Shown here piece after piece: positions 56,413 to 64,000 of a stretch of DNA of 64,000 nucleotides. Origin of the DNA: Duganella sp. OV510 (GTDB lineage: Bacteria; Pseudomonadota; Gammaproteobacteria; Burkholderiales; Burkholderiaceae_D); contig NZ_FNEQ01000001.1 in NCBI RefSeq assembly GCF_900100205.1, positions 248,001 to 312,000 on the forward strand, in the 5' to 3' direction. The notes below the pieces were generated by a model. That model was given only the letters and a program-made list of their open reading frames with translations, was not told where the DNA came from and ran no database searches. Within the stretch, counting starts at the first letter, position 1. Each line of letters begins with the position of its first letter. Both the position numbers and the translations under genes were made by a program.

Positions 56413-56904
56413 ATGAAACAACTGAAGCTCATCGCCGCTGCCGCTCTGCTCGCCGCTACCGCTTTCTCCGCACACGCTGCCGACCAGGAAATTCTGATCA
56501 CCCCAGACCTGACCTACAAATTTGACGGCGTCGCCACCACCACTGACAGCCTGCTGTCGGACGGTACCGACGTGCTGACCTTCACCGGTCTGGCAGCCGG
56601 CTGGTACTCGGTTGAACTGTCGGTTAGCGGCAACTACGTGAACCTGACCTCGGCATCGATCAACGGTCAACTACCGTTCTCGCTGGTCAACGGCAGCAAA
56701 ACCACCTCGGCGCTGTTCGAAATCACCTCGCAATCGCCATTCACCCTGGCCCTGAACGGCGACCTGGTCAATGAAAAACTGGCCAAGTACACCGGCCAGA
56801 TCACCGTTTCGGCAGTACCTGAGCCAGAAACCTACGGCATGCTGCTGGGCGGCCTGGGCCTGATGGGCTTGGTCGCACGTCGTCGTAAGCAACAACAGCA
56901 GTAA
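56413..56904 (+). CDS. Small PEP-CTERM sorting domain protein
   Basis: A 163-residue protein: signal peptide KLIAAAALLAATAFSAHA-AD, a beta-sandwich-like body (TYKFDGVATTTDSLLSDGTD, LTFTGLAAGWYSVELSVSGN) and sorting signal VPEPETYGMLLGGLGLMGLV followed by ARRRKQQQQ. Codon choice is strongly biased toward common codons, as in highly expressed genes. It has its own long AT-rich leader. It lies before a conditional stem that may separate it from the next gene. Confidence 0.88.
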   Translation: MKQLKLIAAAALLAATAFSAHAADQEILITPDLTYKFDGVATTTDSLLSDGTDVLTFTGLAAGWYSVELSVSGNYVNLTSASINGQLPFSLVNGSKTTSALFEITSQSPFTLALNGDLVNEKLAKYTGQITVSAVPEPETYGMLLGGLGLMGLVARRRKQQQQ

Positions 56905-56912
56905 TCTGCACC

Positions 56913-56975
56913 GGCGCTCCAGTTGACAGCCGCCATGAATAATGGCGAAATCTACGCAACTGTCATTGGAGCGCC
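56913..56975 (+). promoter_or_regulatory. Two-layer stem-loop covering the ribosome site of the next gene
   Basis: Outer arms GGCGCTCCA (56913-56921) and TGGAGCGCC (56967-56975) pair perfectly, extended by GACAG (56925-56929) with CTGTC (56960-56964). An inner hairpin has CGCCAT (56931-56936) and ATGGCG (56942-56947). The right arm holds GGAG at 56968-56971, the Shine-Dalgarno sequence of the gene at 56979. There is no T run, so it is not a standard terminator. Confidence 0.65.
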
Positions 56976-56978
56976 ACC

Positions 56979-57464
56979 ATGCACCTCCGAGCCGCCATCG
57001 CCGCCCTGCTTCTGATTGCCTCGCCGCTCGTGGCAGCCCAATATATCTGGATCGACAACAAAGGCGTCAAGCAACTCTCCGACCGCCCGCCTCCGCCAGA
57101 CATTCCCGAAAAGCGCATATTGAAAGCCGCCAGCAAGCCGGTATTCAATCCGTACGCGCCCGTTGAGCCTGAAGTACCGGCCGCCGTCGCCACCAAGCCA
57201 GCGCCCACAATTGCCGAGCGCAATGCCGATTTCATCAAGCGCCAGAGCGAGGCTGCGGAAAAAGCCCGTCTTGCCGCCGACGAAGCGCAACGCAATGTCG
57301 ACAAAACCGCCAATTGTGACGCCGCCCGCAAAAACCAGCTGGCACTGGACCAGGGCCTGCGTCTCAGCACTTTCGACAAAAACGGTGAACGCGGCTATAT
57401 GAACGAAGTTGAGCGCGACGAATTGCGTAAAAACACGCAAAAAGTGTTGGTCGATTGCAAATAG
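56979..57464 (+). CDS. DUF4124 domain protein
   Basis: A 161-residue exported protein: signal peptide AAIAALLLIASPLVA-AQ, then a DUF4124 motif YIWIDNKGVKQLSDRPPPPD. A Pro-rich linker and a charged helical region (FIKRQSEAAEKARLAADEAQ) follow, with paired Cys near the end (TANCDAARK and VLVDCK). The family is periplasmic and common in beta- and gammaproteobacteria; its role is unknown. The start codon lies four bases after the stem described above. Confidence 0.85.
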   Translation: MHLRAAIAALLLIASPLVAAQYIWIDNKGVKQLSDRPPPPDIPEKRILKAASKPVFNPYAPVEPEVPAAVATKPAPTIAERNADFIKRQSEAAEKARLAADEAQRNVDKTANCDAARKNQLALDQGLRLSTFDKNGERGYMNEVERDELRKNTQKVLVDCK

Positions 57465-57494
57465 ATGCTGATACTTTTGTTCTAGCTGCCGTAT

Positions 57495-57508
57495 GATATC
57501 GCTATCAA
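57495..57508. promoter_or_regulatory. LacI-type operator copy 1 (before its own regulator gene)
   Basis: TGATATCGCTATCA, with CGCTATCA in common with copies 2 and 3. It is 20 bases before the regulator start, suggesting autoregulation. Confidence 0.65.
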
Positions 57509-57527
57509 TATCATTCCAGTTTCATCA

Positions 57528-58556
57528 ATGACGAAGACTCAAGCGGGCAAGAGCCGCGCCAGCGGACGCATCACCCTGGCGATGGTGGCGGAAAAAGCGG
57601 GCGTGGCGACCATGACCGCCTCGCGCGCCATCACCCAGCCAGACATGGTGTCCCAAGCGCTGCGCGACCGGGTCGACAAAGCCGTGGCCGATCTGGGCTA
57701 CGTGCCGAACCGCGCCGCCCGCGCACTGGCTTCGTCGCAATCCAAGGTGATCGCGGTGCTGGTGCCGTCGCTGTCGAACGCGGTGTTCACCGAGGTGCTG
57801 GCCGGCATCCAGGACGCGCTGGATGCCGACGATTACCAGATCCTGATCGGCAATACCCGCTATTCCGACAAGGAAGAAGAAAAGCTGATCGCCACCTATC
57901 TGCAATCGGCGCCGGACGGCATGCTGCTGTCCGGCCTGTCGCACAGTCCGCGCGTGCAGCAAATCCTCACCAACTCGCGCGTGCCGGTGGTGTCGATGAT
58001 GGATATGTCGACCGATCCCGAACAGCTGACGGTCGGTTTCTCGCAATTCCAGGCCGGGCACGCGATGACCCGCTATCTGCTCGACAAGGGCCACAAGCGC
58101 ATCGGCTTCATCGGCGCGCAGCTGGACGAGCGTACGCTGCGCCGCGCCGAAGGCTACCGCAAGGCCATGCAGGAAGCCGGCCTGTCCGATCCGAAGCTGG
58201 AAGTGATGGTCGGCGAACCGTCCACCATTGCCCTCGGCGCCGAGCTGCTTGGCCGCATGCTGGCGCAGTCGCCGGACTGCGACGCCATTTTCTGCTGCAA
58301 CGACGACCTGGCCCACGGCGCCATCTACCAATGCCAGCGGCGCGGCATCGCCGTGCCGACGCAACTGGCCATCTGCGGCTTCAACGACCTGCCCGCGTCG
58401 GCCTGGATGAATCCTTCGCTGACCACCATCGGCACGCCTCGCTACCGTATCGGCTACGAGGCGGCAACGCTGCTGCGCTCGGTCATCAAGGGCGAAGATC
58501 CGGCCAGCAAACAGATCGATCTCGGCTTCACGCTGATGGCGCGCGAGAGCGCTTAA
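57528..58556 (+). CDS. LacI-family regulator, GntR (gluconate)-like
   Basis: A 342-residue LacI protein: helix-turn-helix and hinge (TLAMVAEKAGVATMTASRAI, YVPNRAARALASSQ), then a sugar-binding domain with VIAVLVPSLSNAVFTEVLAG, PVVSMMDMSTDPEQLTVGFS and FCCNDDLAHGAIYQCQRRGI. The effector domain is most similar in pattern to GntR-type gluconate regulators. It precedes gluconokinase and the uptake genes on the same strand. Three operator-like sites in the cluster fit it. The likely inducer is gluconate or a gluconate-containing disaccharide. Confidence 0.88.
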   Translation: MTKTQAGKSRASGRITLAMVAEKAGVATMTASRAITQPDMVSQALRDRVDKAVADLGYVPNRAARALASSQSKVIAVLVPSLSNAVFTEVLAGIQDALDADDYQILIGNTRYSDKEEEKLIATYLQSAPDGMLLSGLSHSPRVQQILTNSRVPVVSMMDMSTDPEQLTVGFSQFQAGHAMTRYLLDKGHKRIGFIGAQLDERTLRRAEGYRKAMQEAGLSDPKLEVMVGEPSTIALGAELLGRMLAQSPDCDAIFCCNDDLAHGAIYQCQRRGIAVPTQLAICGFNDLPASAWMNPSLTTIGTPRYRIGYEAATLLRSVIKGEDPASKQIDLGFTLMARESA

Positions 58557-58598
58557 TCCAACCCAAAACGGGCTGCTGCGCCGCAGCATCGATAGTTC

Positions 58599-58626
58599 TT
58601 TACAAATTTTTCAATCCGTCTAAACT
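58599..58626 (+). promoter_or_regulatory. Putative gntK promoter
   Basis: TTTACA (58599-58604) and TAAACT (58621-58626) are separated by 16 bases. The operator at 58636-58649 lies over the expected start site. Confidence 0.5.
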
Positions 58627-58635
58627 CGTCGAAAC

Positions 58636-58649
58636 TGTTAGCGCTATCA
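58636..58649. promoter_or_regulatory. LacI-type operator copy 2 (before gntK)
   Basis: TGTTAGCGCTATCA, an almost perfect palindrome with a central CG, five bases before the gntK ATG. Confidence 0.7.
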
Positions 58650-58654
58650 TTCAT

Positions 58655-59158
58655 ATGCAAAAAAGCAAAACATCTCGCTGGGTCGTCATGGGCGTCAGCG
58701 GCTGTGGTAAAAGTTCTGTCGGCCTGCAACTGGCCGGTGCGCTGGAAGTCCCGTTTCTCGAAGGCGATACCTACCATTCCTACGCTAACGTCGCCAAGAT
58801 GACCGCCGGCGTGCCGCTGACCGACGCCGACCGCGCCGACTGGCTGATGGCGCTGCACCAGGAAATCCGCGACGCGCGCCTGAAGCAAAGTGGCCTGGTA
58901 CTGTCCTGTTCATCGCTGAAGCGCCGCTACCGCGACCTGCTGCGCAGCGCCGATCCAGAATTGCGCTTCGCCCATCTGGCCGGCCCGCGCGAGCTGATCG
59001 CCGAACGCATGGCCGCGCGCAAGGATCACTACATGCCCCCCACCCTGCTCGACAGCCAGCTGGCCACGCTGGAACCGCTGCAGGACGACGAAGCCGGCAT
59101 CGTGCTGGACATCGCCCAGGCACCGGCAGCGCTGGTGCAGCAGATTTTAAGAACATGA
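58655..59158 (+). CDS. gntK: Gluconokinase
   Basis: A 167-residue GntK-type kinase: P-loop VMGVSGCGKSSVGLQLAGAL, substrate segment FLEGDTYHSYANVAKMTAGV, LVLSCSSLKRRYRDLLR and RMAARKDHYMPPTLLDSQLA. It phosphorylates gluconate to 6-phosphogluconate with ATP. No Shine-Dalgarno sequence precedes the ATG; the short leader is filled by the operator. The next gene is the symporter. Confidence 0.93.
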   Translation: MQKSKTSRWVVMGVSGCGKSSVGLQLAGALEVPFLEGDTYHSYANVAKMTAGVPLTDADRADWLMALHQEIRDARLKQSGLVLSCSSLKRRYRDLLRSADPELRFAHLAGPRELIAERMAARKDHYMPPTLLDSQLATLEPLQDDEAGIVLDIAQAPAALVQQILRT

Positions 59159-59173
59159 TAGTTACCGCTATCA
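59156..59173. promoter_or_regulatory. LacI-type operator copy 3 (before the symporter gene)
   Basis: TGATAGTTACCGCTATCA, sharing CGCTATCA with the other copies; its inner part (59160-59173) matches copy 2 in 12 of 14 bases. It overlaps the gntK stop codon. Confidence 0.65.
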
Positions 59174-59209
59174 AATCTGGCTCTCCCCGGAACTAGCTGC
59201 TGTTCCGTT

Positions 59210-59235
59210 CAGGCAGTGTTACGCTGCCTGTTTTT
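59210..59235 (+). terminator. Intrinsic terminator between gntK and the symporter gene
   Basis: CAGGCAG (59210-59216) and CTGCCTG (59224-59230) pair perfectly around TGTTACG, followed by TTTTT. It lies only 10 bases before the symporter ATG, so it sits in the leader of any transcript made from copy 3 of the operator. Confidence 0.75.
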
Positions 59236-59244
59236 ACAAGCGTA

Positions 59245-60594
59245 ATGAAGATGACCGTGAACAAACAATTGAGCTGGCGGGAAAAAATCAGCTACGGCAT
59301 TGCCGACATGGGCTTCAATTTCTATTGGACCAATGTCGCCACCTTCCTGCTGATTTTTTACACCGACGTGTTCGGCATTTCCGCCGCCGCCGCCGCGTCC
59401 ATGATGTTCACGATCAAAATCATCAACGCCTTCACCGATCCAATGATCGGCGCGGCCGCCGACCGCACCCGCACCCGCTGGGGCAAGTTCCGCCCATACC
59501 TGATATGGGTGCCCTTGCCGCTGGCCTGCGCCGCCTTCCTCACCTACACCACGCCGGACCTGTCGGAAGGCGGCAAAATCGTCTGGGCTTACGGCACGTA
59601 TCTGGCGATGATGGTCTGCTACACCTGCATCAACATTCCTTACAACGCCCTGTCCGGCGTGCTGTCGGCCGATTCGCAGGAACGCTCGACCGTCAACGGC
59701 CTGCGCTTCATCTTTGCCTTTGCCGGCGGCACGCTGGTGACGGCGGCCACGCCATCGCTGGTGCACTGGCTTGGCGGCGGCAACGACAAGCTGGGTTGGC
59801 AACTGACCATGCTGGTGTGGAGTGTGTTTGCCTCGCTGCTGTTTGTACTGACCTTCCTTAACACGCGCGAGCGCGTCACACCGTCGGCCGAGCAGCAATC
59901 CAATGTATGGCAGGACGTGCGCGACCTGTCGCAGAATCGTCCATGGGTGGCGCTGTTCTTCCTGGCGTTAATCATCATGATCACCATCACGCTGCGCACC
60001 AGCAGCGCGGCCTACTACTTCAAGTACGTGGTGGAGCGCCCGGACCTGATGGCGGGCTTTGTGCCGGCTTATATGATGGCCGCCGCCGCTGGCGCGTCGC
60101 TGACGCCGCTGATGACACGCTTCATCGACAAGAAAAAGCTGATGATGATACTGATGACCATCACCGCCGTGCTGTCGTCAGCCTTCTTCTTCGTGCCCAA
60201 GGACCAGATCTGGCTGATGTTCGCGCTGCAGATCGCCATGGGCCTGGTGCTCGGCCCCAAGTCGCCGCTGGCCTTCTCGATGTATGCCGACACCGCCGAC
60301 TACAACGAATGGCGCACTGGCCGCCGCGCCACGGCGATGACCTTTGCCGCCGCCACCTTCTCGCAAAAGCTCGGCACCGCCGTTGCGGTCGCGGTGATCG
60401 GCGCCATCTTCACGCGTCTTGGCTATGTCGCCAACGCCGCGCAAACCGAAGGCTCGCAAGCCGGCATCGTCTGGCTGATGTCCTTCATCCCGGCCTTCTT
60501 CGCGCTGCTCGCGGTGGCCGTCATGTTCATGTACAACCTCGATAACAACAAGCTGCTGCAGATTCAAAAAGATCTGGAAGCGCGCAAGTCCTGA
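59245..60594 (+). CDS. Glycoside-pentoside-hexuronide (GPH) family symporter
   Basis: A 449-residue 12-helix MFS protein of the GPH family: [47 protein letters not shown] (loop 2-3 motif, split) and [20 protein letters not shown]. The later [20 protein letters not shown] is also a GPH signature. It imports a sugar or sugar acid with a cation. It is followed directly by the GH94 gene, so the substrate is probably the same disaccharide. The start at 59245 is one of three close candidates (59245, 59251, 59257). Confidence 0.9.
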   Translation: MKMTVNKQLSWREKISYGIADMGFNFYWTNVATFLLIFYTDVFGISAAAAASMMFTIKIINAFTDPMIGAAADRTRTRWGKFRPYLIWVPLPLACAAFLTYTTPDLSEGGKIVWAYGTYLAMMVCYTCINIPYNALSGVLSADSQERSTVNGLRFIFAFAGGTLVTAATPSLVHWLGGGNDKLGWQLTMLVWSVFASLLFVLTFLNTRERVTPSAEQQSNVWQDVRDLSQNRPWVALFFLALIIMITITLRTSSAAYYFKYVVERPDLMAGFVPAYMMAAAAGASLTPLMTRFIDKKKLMMILMTITAVLSSAFFFVPKDQIWLMFALQIAMGLVLGPKSPLAFSMYADTADYNEWRTGRRATAMTFAAATFSQKLGTAVAVAVIGAIFTRLGYVANAAQTEGSQAGIVWLMSFIPAFFALLAVAVMFMYNLDNNKLLQIQKDLEARKS

Positions 60595-60605
60595 TGGAGA
60601 TTCCT

Positions 60606-62975
60606 ATGCTACGCCCCACCCACAACGGTGACCGCTACGAACTGACCAGCGCCACGGCGATGCCGCAGGCGGCGGGCTTCCTGTGGAATCAGAAGATGAT
60701 GATACAGATCACCTGCCGCGGCTACGCCACCGCGCAATACATGCAGCCGGAGCCGGCCAAGTACGCCTATGCGCCCAACCTGGAGGCCAAGACCTTCATG
60801 CAGCCGGAGCAGAACTACTACGCGCATCATCCGGGCCGCTTCTTCTACATCAAGGATGAAGAAACCGGCGAACTGTTCTCCGCACCGTATGAGCCGGTGC
60901 GCGCCAAGGTTGACAGCTTCAATTTCTCGGTCGGCAAAAGCAATCTGGAATGGACCATCGAACATCTTGGCATCCGCATCGAGCTGACGCTGGGCGTGCC
61001 GGTGGCGGAGGTGGTGGAGCTGTGGTCGCTGCGCGTGACGAATATCTCGGGCCGCGCACGCAAGATCAGCGTCTACCCATACTTCCCGATCGGTTACATG
61101 TCGTGGATGAACCAGTCCGGCGAATACCGCGCGGACCTGGGCGGCGTGGTCGCCAGCAGCGTCACGCCGTACCAGAAGGTGGCCGACTACTTCAAGCAGA
61201 AGAACTTCAAGGACAAGACCTACTTCCTGTGCGAACAGGCGCCGGACGCCTGGGAAGTGCGCCAGTCGGCATTCGAGGGCGAAGGCTCGCTGAACCGCCC
61301 GGCCGCCATCGACGCCGAAACGCTGGGCGGCAGTGATGCACGCTATGAAACGCCTACCGCCGTGGTGCAGTACCGTTTGTCGCTGGCAGCCGGTGAAGCG
61401 CGCGACTACCGCTTCCTGTTCGGCCCTGCATTCGACGATGCCGAGATCCAGGCGGTGCGCGCCAAGTACCTGAACGCGCAAGCCTTCAAGACCACGGCAG
61501 ACGAATATGCAGCCTATATCGCAGGCGGCCATGGCTGCCTGCACATCCAAACGCCGGACGCGGACCTGGACAACTTCGTCAACAACTGGCTGCCGCGCCA
61601 GGTGTTCTACCACGGCGACGTCAATCGTCTGAGCACCGACCCGCAAACCCGCAACTACCTGCAGGACAACATGGGCATGAGCTTCATCAAGCCCGCCGTG
61701 ATGCGCGCCGCCTTCCTGCACGCGTTGTCGCAACAGGAAGCCAGTGGCGCCATGCCGGACGGTATCCTGCTGGCGGAAGGCGCGGAGCTCAAGTACATCA
61801 ACCAGGTGCCGCACACCGACCATTGCGTCTGGCTGCCCGTGGCGCTCAAGGTCTACCTCGATGAAACCGGCGACTATGACATCCTCAACGAAGATGTCAT
61901 CGGCAAGGAAAGCGGCATCGCCCTCACCGTCTCCGAGCGCGTGAGCAGTGCCATGGACTGGCTGCTGCAGGCGCGCGATCAGCGTGGCCTCAGCTACATC
62001 GCCCAGGGCGACTGGTGCGATCCGATGAACATGGTCGGCTACAAGGGCCGTGGCGTATCCGGCTGGCTGACCGTGGCCACCGCCTATGCGCTGAACCTGT
62101 GGGCCGAGATTTGCGAGACCACCGCTTCCAGCACCTCGCTGGCGGAAAGCGCCAGGCATTTCCGCGCCGGCGCGCGCACCGTCAACCGCGCCGCCAACGA
62201 ACACCTGTGGGATGGCGACTGGTTCGCGCGTGGCATCACCGATGACAATGTCACCTTCGGCATCCGCAAGGACAAGGAAGGCCGCATCTGGCTGAATCCG
62301 CAGGCCTGGGCCATCCTCGGCGGCGCCGCCAACGCCGGCCAGCGCGCCTCGATGCTGGCGCAGGTCGACGAGCACCTGGTGACGCCATACGGCGTGCAGA
62401 TGTTCGCACCGCCTTACAGCGCCATGCGCGATGATGTCGGCCGCGTGACGCAGAAGCATCCGGGTTCGGCGGAGAACGGCGCGGTGTACAACCACGCCGC
62501 CGTGTTCTACATCTACAGCCTGTACACCGCCAACGAAGGCGACCGCGCCTACGATCTGCTGCGCCGCATGCTGCCTGGCCCGAGCGAGGAGGACTACCTG
62601 CAACGCGGCCAGCTGCCGGTGTTCATCCCCAACTACTATCGCGGCGCCTGGCGCGAATTCCCGCGCACCGCTGGCCGTTCCAGCCAGCTGTTCAACACCG
62701 GCACCGTGTCGTGGGTGTACATGTGCTTTGTCGAGGGCCTGTGTGGCCTGAAGGGCAGCAGCGATGGCTTGAGCATCAAGCCGCAGCTGCCTTCGCACTG
62801 GGACGGCATCAAGGTGGTGCGCAAGTTCCGTCACGCCACCTTCGACGTTTCCATACAACGGGCGGACGTCAGCGAAGTCCAGGTCTGGGATGGGGAGAAC
62901 CGTTTGACTGAAAACGTTTTCACCGGTATCGTTGCAGGCGGAGCATATGCGCTGAAGGTGTTGATTCCGCGCTGA
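60606..62975 (+). CDS. Glycoside phosphorylase, GH94 (cellobionic-acid-phosphorylase-like)
   Basis: A 789-residue GH94 enzyme: N-terminal beta-sandwich ([20 protein letters not shown]), helical linker and (alpha/alpha)6 barrel. The general acid Asp is in [20 protein letters not shown]; the Cys-Asp-Pro-Met form differs from the GDWND of cellobiose phosphorylases and fits the cellobionic-acid type. [20 protein letters not shown] and [20 protein letters not shown] are conserved in the family. The start at 60606 follows GGAGATTCC; an ATG at 60594 overlaps the symporter stop. The gluconokinase context supports cellobionate cleavage to glucose-1-phosphate and gluconate; this is inference. Confidence 0.88.
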   Translation: MLRPTHNGDRYELTSATAMPQAAGFLWNQKMMIQITCRGYATAQYMQPEPAKYAYAPNLEAKTFMQPEQNYYAHHPGRFFYIKDEETGELFSAPYEPVRAKVDSFNFSVGKSNLEWTIEHLGIRIELTLGVPVAEVVELWSLRVTNISGRARKISVYPYFPIGYMSWMNQSGEYRADLGGVVASSVTPYQKVADYFKQKNFKDKTYFLCEQAPDAWEVRQSAFEGEGSLNRPAAIDAETLGGSDARYETPTAVVQYRLSLAAGEARDYRFLFGPAFDDAEIQAVRAKYLNAQAFKTTADEYAAYIAGGHGCLHIQTPDADLDNFVNNWLPRQVFYHGDVNRLSTDPQTRNYLQDNMGMSFIKPAVMRAAFLHALSQQEASGAMPDGILLAEGAELKYINQVPHTDHCVWLPVALKVYLDETGDYDILNEDVIGKESGIALTVSERVSSAMDWLLQARDQRGLSYIAQGDWCDPMNMVGYKGRGVSGWLTVATAYALNLWAEICETTASSTSLAESARHFRAGARTVNRAANEHLWDGDWFARGITDDNVTFGIRKDKEGRIWLNPQAWAILGGAANAGQRASMLAQVDEHLVTPYGVQMFAPPYSAMRDDVGRVTQKHPGSAENGAVYNHAAVFYIYSLYTANEGDRAYDLLRRMLPGPSEEDYLQRGQLPVFIPNYYRGAWREFPRTAGRSSQLFNTGTVSWVYMCFVEGLCGLKGSSDGLSIKPQLPSHWDGIKVVRKFRHATFDVSIQRADVSEVQVWDGENRLTENVFTGIVAGGAYALKVLIPR

Positions 62976-63010
62976 AGATCAACTTAAAACTATAAGGACA
63001 CGGTAATCGT

Positions 63011-64000
63011 ATGAAGAAGCGTCTCTGGCTGTCTCTGGCACTGGCTTATCCCCTCATGCTGTCGTTTACCCACAGCGGCGCCGCACACGCCGCAGACGCA
63101 AACCAACCCTGGCTGGACCCCAAGCAGTCGCCCGACGTGCGCGCCGACCAGCTGGTGAAAGCGATGACGCTGGATGAAAAAATCCAGACCGTGTTTGCCT
63201 ACTTCTCGACCGAATTCACGCCGAAGAAGCACGAGCAGCCCAAAGAAGGCCGTCCGGATTCCGCCGGCTACGTGCCTGGCATCGCCCGCCTCGGTCTGCC
63301 GCCGCAATGGCAGACCGACGCTGGTGTCGGCGTGGCCACCCAGGCTGTGTCGAAGAAACCCTACGAGCGCACTTCCCTGCCGGCCGGTATCGCCACCGCC
63401 GCCACCTGGAACACCAAGCTGGCTTACGCCGGTGGCGCCATGATCGGCGCCGAGGCGCGCGCCTCCGGCTTCAACGTGCAGCTGGCCGGCGGCGTCAACC
63501 TGCAACGCGAGCCGCGCAATGGCCGCAACTTCGAATACGGCGGCGAAGACCCGCTGCTGGCAGGCGTCATGGTCGGCGAGCAGATACGCGGCATCCAGTC
63601 GAACCACATCATTTCCACCGTCAAGCACTACGCCTTCAACGACCAGGAAACCAACCGTAATCACGTCAACGTCATCATCGACGACAAAAACGGCCGCATG
63701 TCGGACCTGCTGGCACTGCAGTTTGCCATCGAACGCGGCAATCCGGGCTCGGTGATGTGCGCGTACAACCGCGTCAACGGCGACTACGCCTGCGAACACG
63801 AATACCTGCTGAACGAAGTGCTGAAGAAAGACTGGAAGTACACCGGCTATGTGATGTCCGACTGGGGCGCGACCCACTCGACCATCCCGGCGGCGCTGCG
63901 CGGCCTGGACCAGCAGTCCGGCTATCCCTTCGATAAATCCGACTACTTCAACGGCCCGCTGAAGGAAGCAGTGGTCAACCGCCATGTGCCGCAAGCGCGC
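63011..64000 (+). CDS. GH3 beta-glucosidase, exported (3' end outside window)
   Basis: The first 330 codons of a GH3 enzyme, open to the window end. Signal peptide: LALAYPLMLSFTHSGAAHAA-DA. The TIM barrel is visible, with VRADQLVKAMTLDEKIQTVF, NLQREPRNGRNFEYGGEDPL, ISTVKHYAFNDQETNRNHVN and nucleophile Asp in YTGYVMSDWGATHSTIPAAL. It hydrolyses terminal beta-linked glucose from cello-oligosaccharides in the periplasm. It follows the GH94 gene by 35 bases with AAGGACACGG as ribosome site, in the same operon. Confidence 0.92.
   Translation, partial: MKKRLWLSLALAYPLMLSFTHSGAAHAADANQPWLDPKQSPDVRADQLVKAMTLDEKIQTVFAYFSTEFTPKKHEQPKEGRPDSAGYVPGIARLGLPPQWQTDAGVGVATQAVSKKPYERTSLPAGIATAATWNTKLAYAGGAMIGAEARASGFNVQLAGGVNLQREPRNGRNFEYGGEDPLLAGVMVGEQIRGIQSNHIISTVKHYAFNDQETNRNHVNVIIDDKNGRMSDLLALQFAIERGNPGSVMCAYNRVNGDYACEHEYLLNEVLKKDWKYTGYVMSDWGATHSTIPAALRGLDQQSGYPFDKSDYFNGPLKEAVVNRHVPQAR

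Overview
The window is one contiguous piece of chromosome from a high-GC Gram-negative bacterium. Outer-membrane TonB receptors, a tripartite RND pump, two PEP-CTERM anchored proteins, an AcnB-type aconitase, many LysR regulators and plant-polysaccharide enzymes together suggest a betaproteobacterium of the Oxalobacteraceae (Duganella/Massilia/Janthinobacterium type). This is inferred from gene content only. No tRNA, rRNA, CRISPR array or intact transposase was seen.

Layout. 1-2450: the 3' end of a TonB-dependent receptor and a lower-GC Rpn/DUF4351 nuclease-like gene. 2455-9200 (minus): a UPF0303 protein and a probable metal/siderophore cassette of small Cys/His membrane protein, TonB receptor, two DUF3526-type ABC permeases and an ABC ATPase. 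9209-15380: FMN-dependent alpha-hydroxyacid (lactate) dehydrogenase, a LysR gene divergent from an aldehyde dehydrogenase/CMD/quinone reductase operon, and a lipase. 15437-18180: acnB with its terminator and a palindromic operator-like site. 18363-23700: rhamnogalacturonan lyase (PL11), a GH2 enzyme and a decayed polysaccharide deacetylase. 23756-27500: proVWX betaine/proline uptake behind a long leader. 27523-42900: a detoxification/efflux neighbourhood with TetR, GST, several alpha/beta hydrolases, SnoaL/EF-hand proteins, AraC, MarR, an RND pump and LysR. 43092-47522: a small orphan protein, a periplasmic solute-binding-like protein, and an SDR/MFS pair divergent from LysR. 47818-48373: a broken RelE/HigB-type toxin with an intact antitoxin. 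48497-51631: guaB and guaA. 51650-54830: a decayed mobile region abutting the guaB promoter, containing one PEP-CTERM gene. 54964-57464: small hypothetical proteins, a second PEP-CTERM protein and a DUF4124 protein. 57528-64000: LacI-type regulator, gluconokinase, GPH symporter, GH94 phosphorylase and a GH3 beta-glucosidase that runs off the end.

How genes work together. The right-hand cluster is best read as a cellobionate/oxidised cello-oligosaccharide pathway: import by the symporter, phosphorolysis by the GH94 enzyme to glucose-1-phosphate and gluconate, and phosphorylation of gluconate by GntK. Three matching palindromes before the regulator, the kinase and the symporter fit control by the LacI-type protein. 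In the detoxification region, near-identical TCTATCTA/TAGATAGA palindromes precede both the GST (divergent from TetR) and a chloroperoxidase-like hydrolase about 5 kb away, which suggests one TetR regulon. A second palindrome family (ATGTGCAATTGCACAT) precedes the SnoaL/EF-hand genes and the RND pump operon.

The most unusual items are these shared operator families, a stem that would cover the ribosome binding site of the DUF4124 gene, the decayed island with repeated boundaries at the guaB promoter, and three gene wrecks (toxin, deacetylase, island genes). No clearly undescribed multi-gene defence or enzymatic system was found.
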